Below, piece by piece: positions 6,034-12,722 of a stretch of 23,772 nt of DNA. The notes below the pieces were generated by a model. The model was not told where the DNA came from. It did no database searches and worked only from the letters and a program-made list of their open reading frames with translations. This DNA comes from UBA5336 sp038526245. Its GTDB lineage: Bacteria; Pseudomonadota; Alphaproteobacteria; Caulobacterales; Hyphomonadaceae. Position 1 is the first letter of the stretch. Every line of letters starts with the position of its first letter. The stretch lies in the NCBI GenBank assembly GCA_038526245.1, contig JBCBGZ010000040.1, positions 1 to 23,772 of the forward strand, written 5' to 3'. Made by a program: the position numbers and the translations under genes.

Positions 6034-7284
6034 ATGACTTCCAATAAAAATCACGATGATTGGGCATCGCGTAATATGGCCCGCAAGCGTCAAAGACAGG
6101 CGGCGGCGGAAAATGCCATTCACAAAGCAGGTGGTAGCCTGCTTTCAGTAATGTCCTTGTTTTCAGCGATTGCTACGGCGATTTGTCTGATGACATTCTT
6201 CTCTGACGAGCAGTTTACGATCACAGAAATGGTGTTCTGTGGGATGCTTTTCGTCGGCTTCTTCCTTGGGCTGCGCCACCTCTACAGGCTCGGGTATGAT
6301 GTTATTCCTCATATGGAAGGGCGCCGTAGAGAGGTGTTTATGCCGATCTATGGCGTCGTTCTAGCGGTCGGAGTTTTGATCGCCGCGCTCACATCCGCAT
6401 TGGGCGTCACCGGTGATCCGGTGCGGCAGCATCACATCCAACAAATAGGCATCAAAACTGGCAGCTATGCTGCGCAAACTGTCGGAACCGCGAACCTCGT
6501 TTTCTCTCAGACGTCCCTAATCGAGGGCAAGAATCGCGAAATAGTTTCCGCTGAGCGCGGAGAGGTCGCCAATGGCAGTCACTGCGGTTCAGGACGAGGA
6601 GGGAATGGCACTTGTGCCACTTTGCTTCGATCTCTTGCGCTCACTACAAATAGTAGCCTCTCCGACCTTCGCCGCGCAGAATCCGCCGCTGCACCTCTCA
6701 TCACTCGTATCGAAACCGAAACTGAGGCGCTGCGTCGTGTGGCAGGAGAGCGGGACATTTCCTATTCCGAGAAGCGTTCGCGCATTCAAACTCATATCGC
6801 CCAAATCGATTTGATGTCGCGGCAGCTCCAACAGCTGGTTCCAATTAGTTTGTTGGAGTCGCTGTCTGCGGACTGGACGCGCGACTATTCCACCGGAGGT
6901 ATGTCCGCACAGGGTCAAGACCGACTCAATACGATGTTGTCGGACCCATCTCGGGATTTGACGACAACCGCGCAGGCAGCTCGCCATCAGTTCAGCCTGG
7001 ATGCGCCTGAACTCTCCTCGCCTAATCTATTTGCGCTCGTGGCTCGCTACGCGGACGATATGGCGCTTCTTCTGGTGATCGCTGTGTTTCCAGACATTCT
7101 GGCTGTCGCGATCATTCTGTTTAACTTCATCGTCTCGAATAAGCCGAATGAAGATGATGAATTCTTCTTCGGCGACGGTTTGGAGCAAAGCGATCCGCCA
7201 AGTGCCGGAGACGTGCGCAGCCCCGAGCAATCAGAACAGGCTCGCCCGCCATTGGCGACGATTCAAGGCGGTCCTCCCATCTAA
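6034..7284 (+). CDS. Four-TM membrane protein with large periplasmic loop
   Basis: A 416-aa protein; the start at ATG 6034 is chosen for AAGGA 8 nt upstream. Four hydrophobic segments are at about 35-55, 65-85, 102-124 and 342-367. A basic N-terminus and the acidic/Pro-rich C-terminal tail would both be cytoplasmic, leaving about 125-340 in the periplasm. That loop is largely helical to coiled-coil (repeated Q/R/E residues) and contains two cysteines in GSHC...GTC about ten residues apart. The architecture, three TMs, a coiled coil and one TM, loosely recalls DUF4407-type proteins, but I cannot assign a family. It opens the gene run that ends with the VirD4-like coupling protein, so an envelope role in DNA transfer or in docking to a helper system is plausible. 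Confidence 0.75.
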   Translation: MTSNKNHDDWASRNMARKRQRQAAAENAIHKAGGSLLSVMSLFSAIATAICLMTFFSDEQFTITEMVFCGMLFVGFFLGLRHLYRLGYDVIPHMEGRRREVFMPIYGVVLAVGVLIAALTSALGVTGDPVRQHHIQQIGIKTGSYAAQTVGTANLVFSQTSLIEGKNREIVSAERGEVANGSHCGSGRGGNGTCATLLRSLALTTNSSLSDLRRAESAAAPLITRIETETEALRRVAGERDISYSEKRSRIQTHIAQIDLMSRQLQQLVPISLLESLSADWTRDYSTGGMSAQGQDRLNTMLSDPSRDLTTTAQAARHQFSLDAPELSSPNLFALVARYADDMALLLVIAVFPDILAVAIILFNFIVSNKPNEDDEFFFGDGLEQSDPPSAGDVRSPEQSEQARPPLATIQGGPPI

Positions 7285-7296
7285 ACCTGAACAGTC

Positions 7297-7318
7297 TGGG
7301 GTGCGCTCAAGCGCCCCA
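7297..7318 (+). other. Imperfect hairpin between operon genes
   Basis: GGG-T-GCGC, a TCAA loop, then GCGCCCC form a short GC-rich hairpin with one bulged base in the 62-nt gap between the four-TM gene and the next gene. No T run follows, so it is more likely an attenuator or mRNA-processing/stability element than a strong terminator. Confidence 0.3.
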
Positions 7319-7346
7319 TCCAGTTTCCATCTTCGAAAGACACAAA

Positions 7347-7748
7347 ATGGCCTATTTACGAACCTTAGCCGTCGCTATCGCACTGACTGCTACTACCGGC
7401 CCTGTACATGCCCAGGAAATCTCACCCGAATCTCTTTGCGACGCGGGGATCGGCGATTTCATAGGCGGCATTGGGCGACTTGCTTGCAAAGCCGTGACCT
7501 CCGAAACGCTGACTGCAGATGACATTGTCAGTTCATTGGCTGGACCGGCAGAGCCGCATCCATTTACCAACCAACCTCAGGATTACGTTCAAAGCCACTC
7601 TGAACTGCCTGTGGCTCCAATCCGGAGCAATTTGGGTCTCGAAGAAGACCCCTGTGCCATCCCTGAAAGCCTTGAATGCGAATACGCTCGCATTCTCAGC
7701 GATCTAAACAATCGCTACGGCGACCTCGATGGAGGGCACACACAATGA
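7347..7748 (+). CDS. Secreted protein with two cysteine pairs
   Basis: A 133-aa protein of unknown family. Residues 1-23 form a Sec signal peptide ending in VHAQ (cleavage probably after A22), so the mature protein is periplasmic. It has four cysteines: C31, C47, C103 and C111. The middle (about 65-95) is Pro-rich and probably disordered. The upstream ribosome site is weak. Its TGA overlaps the next gene's ATG (ATGA), so the two are translationally coupled. The four Cys suggest two disulfides. Position between the four-TM protein and the coupling ATPase points to an envelope subcomplex; the function is unknown. Confidence 0.72.
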   Translation: MAYLRTLAVAIALTATTGPVHAQEISPESLCDAGIGDFIGGIGRLACKAVTSETLTADDIVSSLAGPAEPHPFTNQPQDYVQSHSELPVAPIRSNLGLEEDPCAIPESLECEYARILSDLNNRYGDLDGGHTQ

Positions 7749-8104
7749 TACGGTCAACTCTTGCCACGGCGGCTTGCATCATTTTGATCGCGTCACCAAA
7801 CGCGCTTGCGCAGCCTCCCGAAGGAGTCGCGTTCGAGGAGCTGTCTCAGCCTGCACGCGAAGCGGTATTACTTTGTGCTGCGACGATCGGGCAGACCCTT
7901 CCAGCCATCTGTCTCGAAGTTATTCGTCAAGACGTTGAAGGACCAGTGCTCTCATTATCGTTGGATCAATCGCTAGACGACCAGTGTGCTGCAGTCTTTC
8001 CCAACCCATCAACACCGCAAAACATTGCGTGCGATATGCGGGCGTTTGCGATGAAAGCCTTGGCGGAAATCGAAGCCAACAAAACACTGGACGGGGGGAA
8101 GTGA
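7745..8104 (+). CDS. Secreted protein with four cysteines
   Basis: A 119-aa protein; ATG 7745 is preferred over earlier in-frame starts because it gives a clean signal peptide (1-22, ending NALA) and has GGAGGG upstream. The mature part is helical, with C44, C56, C81 and C96 (spacings 12 and 15). That pattern suits a small two-disulfide helical protein. It overlaps the upstream gene by 4 nt and the downstream gene by 1 nt, so it is made with both. No family recognised. Confidence 0.72.
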   Translation: MIRSTLATAACIILIASPNALAQPPEGVAFEELSQPAREAVLLCAATIGQTLPAICLEVIRQDVEGPVLSLSLDQSLDDQCAAVFPNPSTPQNIACDMRAFAMKALAEIEANKTLDGGK

Positions 8105-8745
8105 TGTCAGAACAGCTAAGTTCAGGCCGCCCATCCTTTATCAGTATGATGGGCGGCTTTATGGCAGGTGCCGCGGTTCTTGGCGTGGTGCTCGTAGGTG
8201 GCTTCGCGCTTGTCAGCACTATGCAAGCGGACTCCGACGCGACAATCACCGAGGCCATTGGAACGGCGATCGGAGAGATTGAAGGGGCCCATGCAGAAGC
8301 GCAAATGATGCAAGAAGCTGACTTTCGTCATCGTCTCGCACTGGCGGACGCAGAGGTTAAGCGGCTTTCCGATTACTATTCGGCTCTCTACCAGGCCATG
8401 GGGGTCGCTGCTCAACAAGCGGCCCAGTGGGAAGGTGATCTGATACGCCGTCAGGCCCAAACGGTATCATCTAACAATGTCGTTGAGACTATTGGGGCGA
8501 ACGTGCTCTCAATTGGATGTATTGGCGCTGTCCTGGACCCCTCTAGCGCCGATGCGCGCGGCATGTGCGATGCTGCCAACCAACTTGGCGGCAGCATGGT
8601 CGATGAGTATGAGGCTTTGCCACAGCACCGTCCTCGATATGTCGAAGACGCGCTTTCAGACTTCCCACATCCGACGGCGCTCATCTCTAGTGAATACATG
8701 CGTATTCAAGCTGAGTTCCCTGGAGCCTACCCCGATGATGACTAG
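8104..8745 (+). CDS. Single-TM envelope protein preceding the coupling ATPase
   Basis: A 213-aa protein with one membrane span at about 16-38 (MMGGFMAGAAVLGVVLVGGF) and no cleavage site, so it is probably anchored with its C-terminus in the periplasm. Residues about 45-125 are helical to coiled-coil. C139 and C155 are the only cysteines and lie in the presumed periplasmic part. The ATG at 8104 shares its A with the upstream TGA and has GGGGGAAG before it. The 3' end overlaps the coupling ATPase start by 11 nt. VirB10-like or VirB8-like membrane adaptors share the single-TM/periplasmic layout, but no sequence motif of either family is visible. Confidence 0.72.
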   Translation: MSEQLSSGRPSFISMMGGFMAGAAVLGVVLVGGFALVSTMQADSDATITEAIGTAIGEIEGAHAEAQMMQEADFRHRLALADAEVKRLSDYYSALYQAMGVAAQQAAQWEGDLIRRQAQTVSSNNVVETIGANVLSIGCIGAVLDPSSADARGMCDAANQLGGSMVDEYEALPQHRPRYVEDALSDFPHPTALISSEYMRIQAEFPGAYPDDD

Positions 8746-10420
8746 ACCCAGTGGGGGAGTCGGAAACTCCAAACCCGGTCACGTTTTAGCCTATCTAGGC
8801 GTCGTGGTCGGGGTCTTTCGCGCCGTCCACTTCCTTGTGAAGTGGGCGGCTTCTCTTTTCATGCTTTTGTTTCGTTTCGGGCAACGGCAAAAGCAGCGCC
8901 GTCTGCACAAAGAGAACATGGACCGGATCGTGGAAAACCGGGCCAGTGGACGCCATGCGAATGATCGCCTCCTCGATTTCGCAGACGCCGCAGATCATGA
9001 CCTCGTTATGCCGGAGGGCGACGAAGGCGGGCTTTATTTGGGAGCTTGGGATGAGGGCGGACAACGCCACTATCTTCGCTGGCCCTCAGACGAGTCGCTT
9101 TTTGTCTGCGGTGCTGCGGGCAGCTTCAAAAGCTGGTCCCTGACGTCTGTGAACGCAATCTCTACGGCGCTTGCTGGAGAGGCCCAGCTGGTCCTAGACG
9201 TCAAAGGTGAATTGTTCGCGGCATGTCATCGCGGCCTGGAGCAAATACACGGCAAAGCTTCCATCCGGATTGCGCCATTTGAGAGCGGTGGATTTCGGGT
9301 CAATCTCCTCAGTGATCTGGTGAGACTCGCAGAGCGAGGCGATCTATCCAAAGATGACTGTCTGGCCGCCATAGAAACCTTCGTGCCGCAAGAAAAGCGT
9401 GAAGGCACAAACGGCTGGATCGGAGATGAAACCGTTCGAATGTTCAGCCCGATTATGGGATGGATGGCCTATGAAAAGTTCATGCGCAATCGTTGCCATG
9501 TCGGCGAGATTGCCGACCTCTCCGCGAAACCTATCACAGCGTTCCTGAAGGTGATGGAGCTGATTGCCGAGAGTGACGGACTTGATGGTTGGTTTGCTGA
9601 GGAAGCTAAAGTCACGCTGTCGAAATATGCTCCGAATTCGAAAGGCGAATTCGCTGAGGACACGCTGCGGCAGTTTGGATATGCCATGTCCGTCGCGAAG
9701 AATGCCTTCGCGCCGTATTCGAAGGGCGGGAAGCTTCGCGGGTTTGTCTCTGTCGATTCAACTGAAGCAGCAGACGATGTATGGGAACCAGGTCAGTTGA
9801 AGGTCAATCCGCAGGCCGCTTTTTTGGTGATCCCGGCCCGGTACACCCGGTCTCATGGAGACTTCGTATCCGCGCTGATCGATTACGCCATCAGATCGAT
9901 CAGGGATACCAATGGCACGGTCCGCACCAATTTCATTCTCGATGAGATTGGCAATATCGGCCGCGTCATGTCCGTGCCTGAAGGCCTGCAGCTTCTTCGT
10001 GGCTACGGCATCCGGTTCATCTGCGCAGTCCAAGACCGGCTGTCTCTGAAGAAGTATGAAAAAGTCGGTGGCAGCCAACTTTTTGAGAGCCAATCGATTC
10101 AGCTCGTTTGGACGGTCGGCCCTCAACATGCGCGCGAGATTGAGCAACGTGCAGGATATCATACCGAAGTCGCGCCGAGCTATGGGACCAGCACGGGCAT
10201 GCAAGGCGACAGCGGTGATTGGAAAGGGTCAGAGTTCAAGAAGCCTAATCTTAGCGTTGCAGAGATTGGAATGGTGGGTAAAGGCCAAGCGATTTTCATC
10301 GCGCCTGGTCTTCCAGTCGGCGTGTTGCAGCGCCCAATTTACTCCGACATTCCCTGGGTCGCGCCGTTCATCCAAGACATTCGAGATGATCCATCATATG
10401 GGACATTGATGCATGGATGA
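8735..10420 (+). CDS. VirD4/TraG-type conjugative coupling ATPase
   Basis: A 561-aa type IV coupling protein that should link the relaxosome to a secretion channel at the inner membrane. One or two N-terminal hydrophobic stretches (about 18-47) anchor it. Walker A is GAAGSFKS at 126-133 (one residue from the classic GxGKS in that F stands before K), and Walker B is FILDE at 400-404 followed by the GNIGR typical of the family. The C-terminal third has the RGYGIRFICAVQD and ...IQLVWTVG... segments seen in TraM-recognition/TraG-type domains. The start, ATG 8735 (or 8738), lies inside the preceding gene. It is shorter than many VirD4/TraG proteins. No VirB genes follow; a convergent hairpin ends the operon. 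Confidence 0.9.
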   Translation: MMTRPSGGVGNSKPGHVLAYLGVVVGVFRAVHFLVKWAASLFMLLFRFGQRQKQRRLHKENMDRIVENRASGRHANDRLLDFADAADHDLVMPEGDEGGLYLGAWDEGGQRHYLRWPSDESLFVCGAAGSFKSWSLTSVNAISTALAGEAQLVLDVKGELFAACHRGLEQIHGKASIRIAPFESGGFRVNLLSDLVRLAERGDLSKDDCLAAIETFVPQEKREGTNGWIGDETVRMFSPIMGWMAYEKFMRNRCHVGEIADLSAKPITAFLKVMELIAESDGLDGWFAEEAKVTLSKYAPNSKGEFAEDTLRQFGYAMSVAKNAFAPYSKGGKLRGFVSVDSTEAADDVWEPGQLKVNPQAAFLVIPARYTRSHGDFVSALIDYAIRSIRDTNGTVRTNFILDEIGNIGRVMSVPEGLQLLRGYGIRFICAVQDRLSLKKYEKVGGSQLFESQSIQLVWTVGPQHAREIEQRAGYHTEVAPSYGTSTGMQGDSGDWKGSEFKKPNLSVAEIGMVGKGQAIFIAPGLPVGVLQRPIYSDIPWVAPFIQDIRDDPSYGTLMHG

Positions 10421-10437
10421 CGGATAGTTCAAAAGAT

Positions 10438-10467
10438 GATCGCCCCGGCAAGGCAACCGGGGCGATC
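10438..10467. terminator. Bidirectional terminator-like hairpin
   Basis: GATCGCCCCGG (10438-10448) and CCGGGGCGATC (10457-10467) are a perfect 11-bp inverted repeat with an 8-nt loop, lying between the convergent coupling-ATPase gene and the 67-aa gene. There is no long T run, but the stem is strong and well placed to end both transcripts. Confidence 0.7.
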
Positions 10468-10488
10468 GAGAGATTAGGCGGCCATACT

Positions 10489-10692
10489 CTAGGCCTGATC
10501 CTCAGCGCGTGCCGTGCGTACGACAATCTCGCCATTCACGGGCAGGGCGTCGAGCCGGATCGTGTAGCCTTCGCCATCTTGGTGGCTCCAAACTGAACCG
10601 AGACGAGTCCAGATGGTTTTTGGGTTTTCACCATTGCCAACCGGCTTGGTCGTGTAGGCGATATGGGTTGGTTTCTTTGATGCTTCGCTCAT
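10489..10692 (-). CDS. Small conserved-looking protein, 67 aa
   Basis: A 67-aa soluble protein whose sequence (IAYTTKPVG..., then IWTRLGSVWSHQDGEGYTIRLDALPVNGEIVVR) predicts a compact beta fold. It resembles small hypothetical proteins I associate with conjugative and plasmid regions of alphaproteobacteria. That association is from memory and untested here. The ATG at 10692 has AAAGGA about 10 nt upstream, a good ribosome site. It is convergent with the coupling ATPase across a strong hairpin. It is probably the last recognisable element-associated gene before the iron region. The function is unknown. Confidence 0.7.
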   Translation of the reverse strand: MSEASKKPTHIAYTTKPVGNGENPKTIWTRLGSVWSHQDGEGYTIRLDALPVNGEIVVRTARAEDQA

Positions 10693-11057
10693 TGCTAGCG
10701 TCCTTTCGATCTTGGGATGCTTGATTGCATCCAGTGAGACCGTTTGACCGGGTCAGCGCTAAGCCACCGCACCGATAGGGGAACAGGCCACACGTTTGTG
10801 CGGGCCGCCTGTTGCTGCGGCGTCGCGACCCTGTAGGGCTTCTTCATCTGGATTGCGATCTTATTCGGCAGCTCTAGAGTCGAAGGCCCCCCGAGCGCAT
10901 GCGAACAGCGAGAAATTAACTGAACTGATTCTGCCTGACTGAGAGTCTGTTTTGGGGCGATTTTAGGACACTCGCGCCGAGCGTCATTTGACGGTTTTTG
11001 GCCCTTAGTTGCCGAACGCAATTCCAGCGTGAATGACTGAGCTCAGTCGGATTTCCG
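10693..11057. other. Non-coding gap between mobilisation core and iron region
   Basis: No gene is supported here. Small palindromes are present: GGATGC/GCATCC (10715-10720/10727-10732) and TGACCGGGTCA (10745-10755), both upstream of the 67-aa gene and possible operators for it. From about 10985 to the right, the sequence resembles the DNA downstream of the second PiuC gene (about 17665-17732), so the duplicated iron unit begins within this gap. The switch from mobilisation to iron genes therefore falls between 10693 and about 10985, but no att-like copy of the tRNA end is visible. Confidence 0.5.
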
Positions 11058-11732
11058 TCATTGACTGAACCGTCTCAGCGCATTTGCGATGACCTTTGCG
11101 AGTGTCAGTATTTCTGGAGATTGGGCGTCGTGCTTTGCCGCCAGCTCCGCCCTCAGGTTGATCAGGTCAAATACGAGCTCGCGATCATCGGGGCGCTGGA
11201 TACGGCTTTCGATCCAGCCGACGCAAACCAGGCGCGTGCCATCGGTCACGTCTGCGACTTGATGGAGGCTTGTGGAAGGGTAAAGCACCAAATCTCCAGC
11301 ACGGCCCTTCCAGCTCTCGGTGAGGCCCGCGTGTTCGATGACGAGGTCGCCGCCTCGATACTCATCTGGCTCTGACAGAAAAAGTGTGAACGACAGATCA
11401 GTGCGGATGGCTGCGTCGCCGTTTCCCATGAACGCGTTGTCCATATGAAGGCCATATCCACCATCTGCCTCGGTCTTGCTCACCAGCAGCTTGGAGAACC
11501 GTTTGGGCTGGGCCGCCGCTCGCAGCACTGGGTGCGATTGGATCGCTTTTGTCAGCGCGTCCTTGAGCTTTGCTCCGGTTCGCGAAGAGAGATCAGCTTG
11601 GCTGTTGTGCTTCACGGCGCTTGCAACACGGCCTGCGGTTTCGGTGCCGTCGCGCCAAGCCAAGGTCGACACAAGCTCCCGCGCCTGGATTAGGTCGGCG
11701 TGATCCAGAAGGTTGGAAATCGTCAGAAGCAT
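11058..11732 (-). CDS. piuC: PKHD-type Fe(II)/2-oxoglutarate hydroxylase, PiuC-like (copy 1)
   Basis: A 224-aa protein, normal length for the YbiX/PiuC family of iron-regulated dioxygenases. The iron site is visible as H96-x-D98 (in GLHMDN) and H157 (TSLHQV), with R167 to bind 2-oxoglutarate. It is cytoplasmic, with no signal. In other bacteria PiuC is Fur-controlled and adjoins siderophore receptors; its true substrate is not settled. The Fur-like palindrome at 11746-11764 lies 14 nt upstream of the ATG and is shared with the divergent lipoprotein. A second copy at 17733-18404 is roughly two thirds identical by eye, with the same catalytic residues at the same numbers and a nearly identical block after residue 170. 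Confidence 0.92.
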   Translation of the reverse strand: MLLTISNLLDHADLIQARELVSTLAWRDGTETAGRVASAVKHNSQADLSSRTGAKLKDALTKAIQSHPVLRAAAQPKRFSKLLVSKTEADGGYGLHMDNAFMGNGDAAIRTDLSFTLFLSEPDEYRGGDLVIEHAGLTESWKGRAGDLVLYPSTSLHQVADVTDGTRLVCVGWIESRIQRPDDRELVFDLINLRAELAAKHDAQSPEILTLAKVIANALRRFSQ

Positions 11733-11745
11733 AGACTGTCCACTT

Positions 11746-11764
11746 GCGAATGATTATCATTTCG
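11746..11764. promoter_or_regulatory. Fur-box-like operator
   Basis: GCGAATGATTATCATTTCG is a near-perfect palindrome around AATGATTATCATT, very close to the classical Fur box built from GATAAT-like hexamers. It lies in the 78-bp space between the divergent hydroxylase and lipoprotein genes and probably represses both when iron is plentiful. Confidence 0.8.
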
Positions 11765-11810
11765 TACACTACTGATAGATCGAAACGTGCGGGCTTGGAA
11801 GGATCATGGC

Positions 11811-12674
11811 GTGACGACGAGGAAATTGAAGCGGTGGAGCCGATTGGGATTGGGCACAGCTCTGGCCACAGGGACATTGGCAGCGTGCGGCGGCGAGCCC
11901 GCTGATCCGGTGACGGAACCTGAGATCGTTGCAGAGGCCCCTGTCACCCCACCCGATGACGCGGCTCAAATTGGCGAAGGTGAAGCTGGCGGCGAAGGCG
12001 AGGGAGAAGGCGGGGAAGGTGAAGGGGGCGTGTCCATCTCCGCTGCAGCAACGGATCCGGTCGTCTTCAACTCCGCCCTTGCGATTGCTGAGGCCCATGT
12101 CATTGCCGCGCGGGATGCGTTTGCTGAAGGCGAGACCACAGCAGCCTCGGAGATGTTTGGCCACCCCGTCAGTGAGGTGCTGTTCAATTTGCAGCCTGTT
12201 TTCGAACAGCGCGGCGTGGAAGACTTCAGCGATCTCTTCACAGGAGCTGCCGTTGCCATCTTCGACGGTGAAGACGCAGCCCAGATCAACGCCCGCGCTG
12301 AGGAAATCTTCGCGGCCCTGGACGCCGCTGCGGAAAAAGCGCCAGACGATGGCTCAAGCGCAGGGGCGATTGCAGCCGGTGTCGCCGCCGATCAGATCGA
12401 ACGGGCAACCGACATGTACCGGGCTGCCGCTGAAAGCGACCGCTATGAGCCCTATCTCGATGGCTATGGCTTTTACAAAGCCGGCGAGGCCGCGTTCCTC
12501 GGGTCTAAGGCTGAAATCGAGGCTGAGGACGCCGAAGCGGCAGATGCCATCCGCGCGTCCCTAGCCTTGCTCAACGAAGCGTATCCCACAGCGCTTCGTC
12601 CGGATGCGTTGGACGCAGATCAGTCAGCTCTGACCGTCGCCGCATCACAAGTCGTTTTGGCGGTCGGAAACTAG
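11811..12674 (+). CDS. Iron-regulated lipoprotein with Gly/Glu-rich linker (copy 1)
   Basis: A 287-aa protein. GTG 11811 is chosen because it has AAGGA upstream and gives an N-terminus (MTTRK...) matching the paralogue at 18478 (MTTKQ...). Signal peptide with lipobox LAAC; C26 would be lipidated. Residues about 55-73 are a GEGE-type linker, then a helical domain. The two copies share a histidine (H96 here) followed exactly 22 residues later by a His in HPVSE (H118, E122), a possible metal site. Family unknown; a periplasmic iron- or heme-binding role like that of imelysin/EfeO proteins is a guess from context and helical content. Divergent from PiuC over a Fur box; a hairpin at 12689-12722 separates it from the convergent PepSY gene. 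Confidence 0.82.
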   Translation: MTTRKLKRWSRLGLGTALATGTLAACGGEPADPVTEPEIVAEAPVTPPDDAAQIGEGEAGGEGEGEGGEGEGGVSISAAATDPVVFNSALAIAEAHVIAARDAFAEGETTAASEMFGHPVSEVLFNLQPVFEQRGVEDFSDLFTGAAVAIFDGEDAAQINARAEEIFAALDAAAEKAPDDGSSAGAIAAGVAADQIERATDMYRAAAESDRYEPYLDGYGFYKAGEAAFLGSKAEIEAEDAEAADAIRASLALLNEAYPTALRPDALDADQSALTVAASQVVLAVGN

Positions 12675-12688
12675 GTAAAGCACCACAT

Positions 12689-12722
12689 TGGCGCCTGCCC
12701 ACAAACTACTCGGCGGGCGCCA
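12689..12722. terminator. Hairpin between convergent genes
   Basis: TGGCGCCTGCC (12689-12699) pairs with GGCGGGCGCCA (12712-12722), 10 of 11 positions with one G-T wobble, across a 12-nt loop. The right arm lies within the last codons of the PepSY gene. It is placed to end both the lipoprotein and PepSY transcripts; there is no T run. Confidence 0.55.

Larger units (their letters stand above)
1..10692. mobile_element. Integrated mobilizable element (IME-like), left end and mobilisation core
   Basis: A continuous set of mobile-element functions starts at the tRNA-Gly: tyrosine integrase, excisionase-like HTH protein, VirD2-like relaxase, MobC, an inverted-repeat-rich oriT candidate, an envelope protein cluster and a VirD4-type coupling ATPase. 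VirB/Trb mating-pair genes are absent, so transfer would need a helper secretion system unless those genes lie beyond the window. The left boundary is set by the tRNA. The right limit given here is only the end of the last gene I associate with mobilisation. No repeat of the tRNA 3' end was found further right, so the true right end is unknown and the iron region may be cargo. Confidence 0.8.
10985..12674. repeat. Duplicated unit, copy 1: hydroxylase plus divergent lipoprotein
   Basis: This stretch matches 17665-19260 in layout and sequence. It has the same short 3' flank (sharing TTGGCCCTTA, TGAATGAC and CTGAACCG), a PiuC-type gene on the minus strand, a Fur-like promoter starting CACTTGCGAATGATT, and a plus-strand lipoprotein starting M-T-T-(K/R) with a Gly/Glu linker. 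The hydroxylases are much more alike than the lipoproteins. Confidence 0.75.

Noticed and set aside
10695..11021. 108-aa minus-strand frame in the gap before the iron region
   Set aside because: Sequence is basic and unstructured with no family features, its right part falls in the flank shared by both iron units where it is not kept as a frame, and no convincing ribosome site is present.
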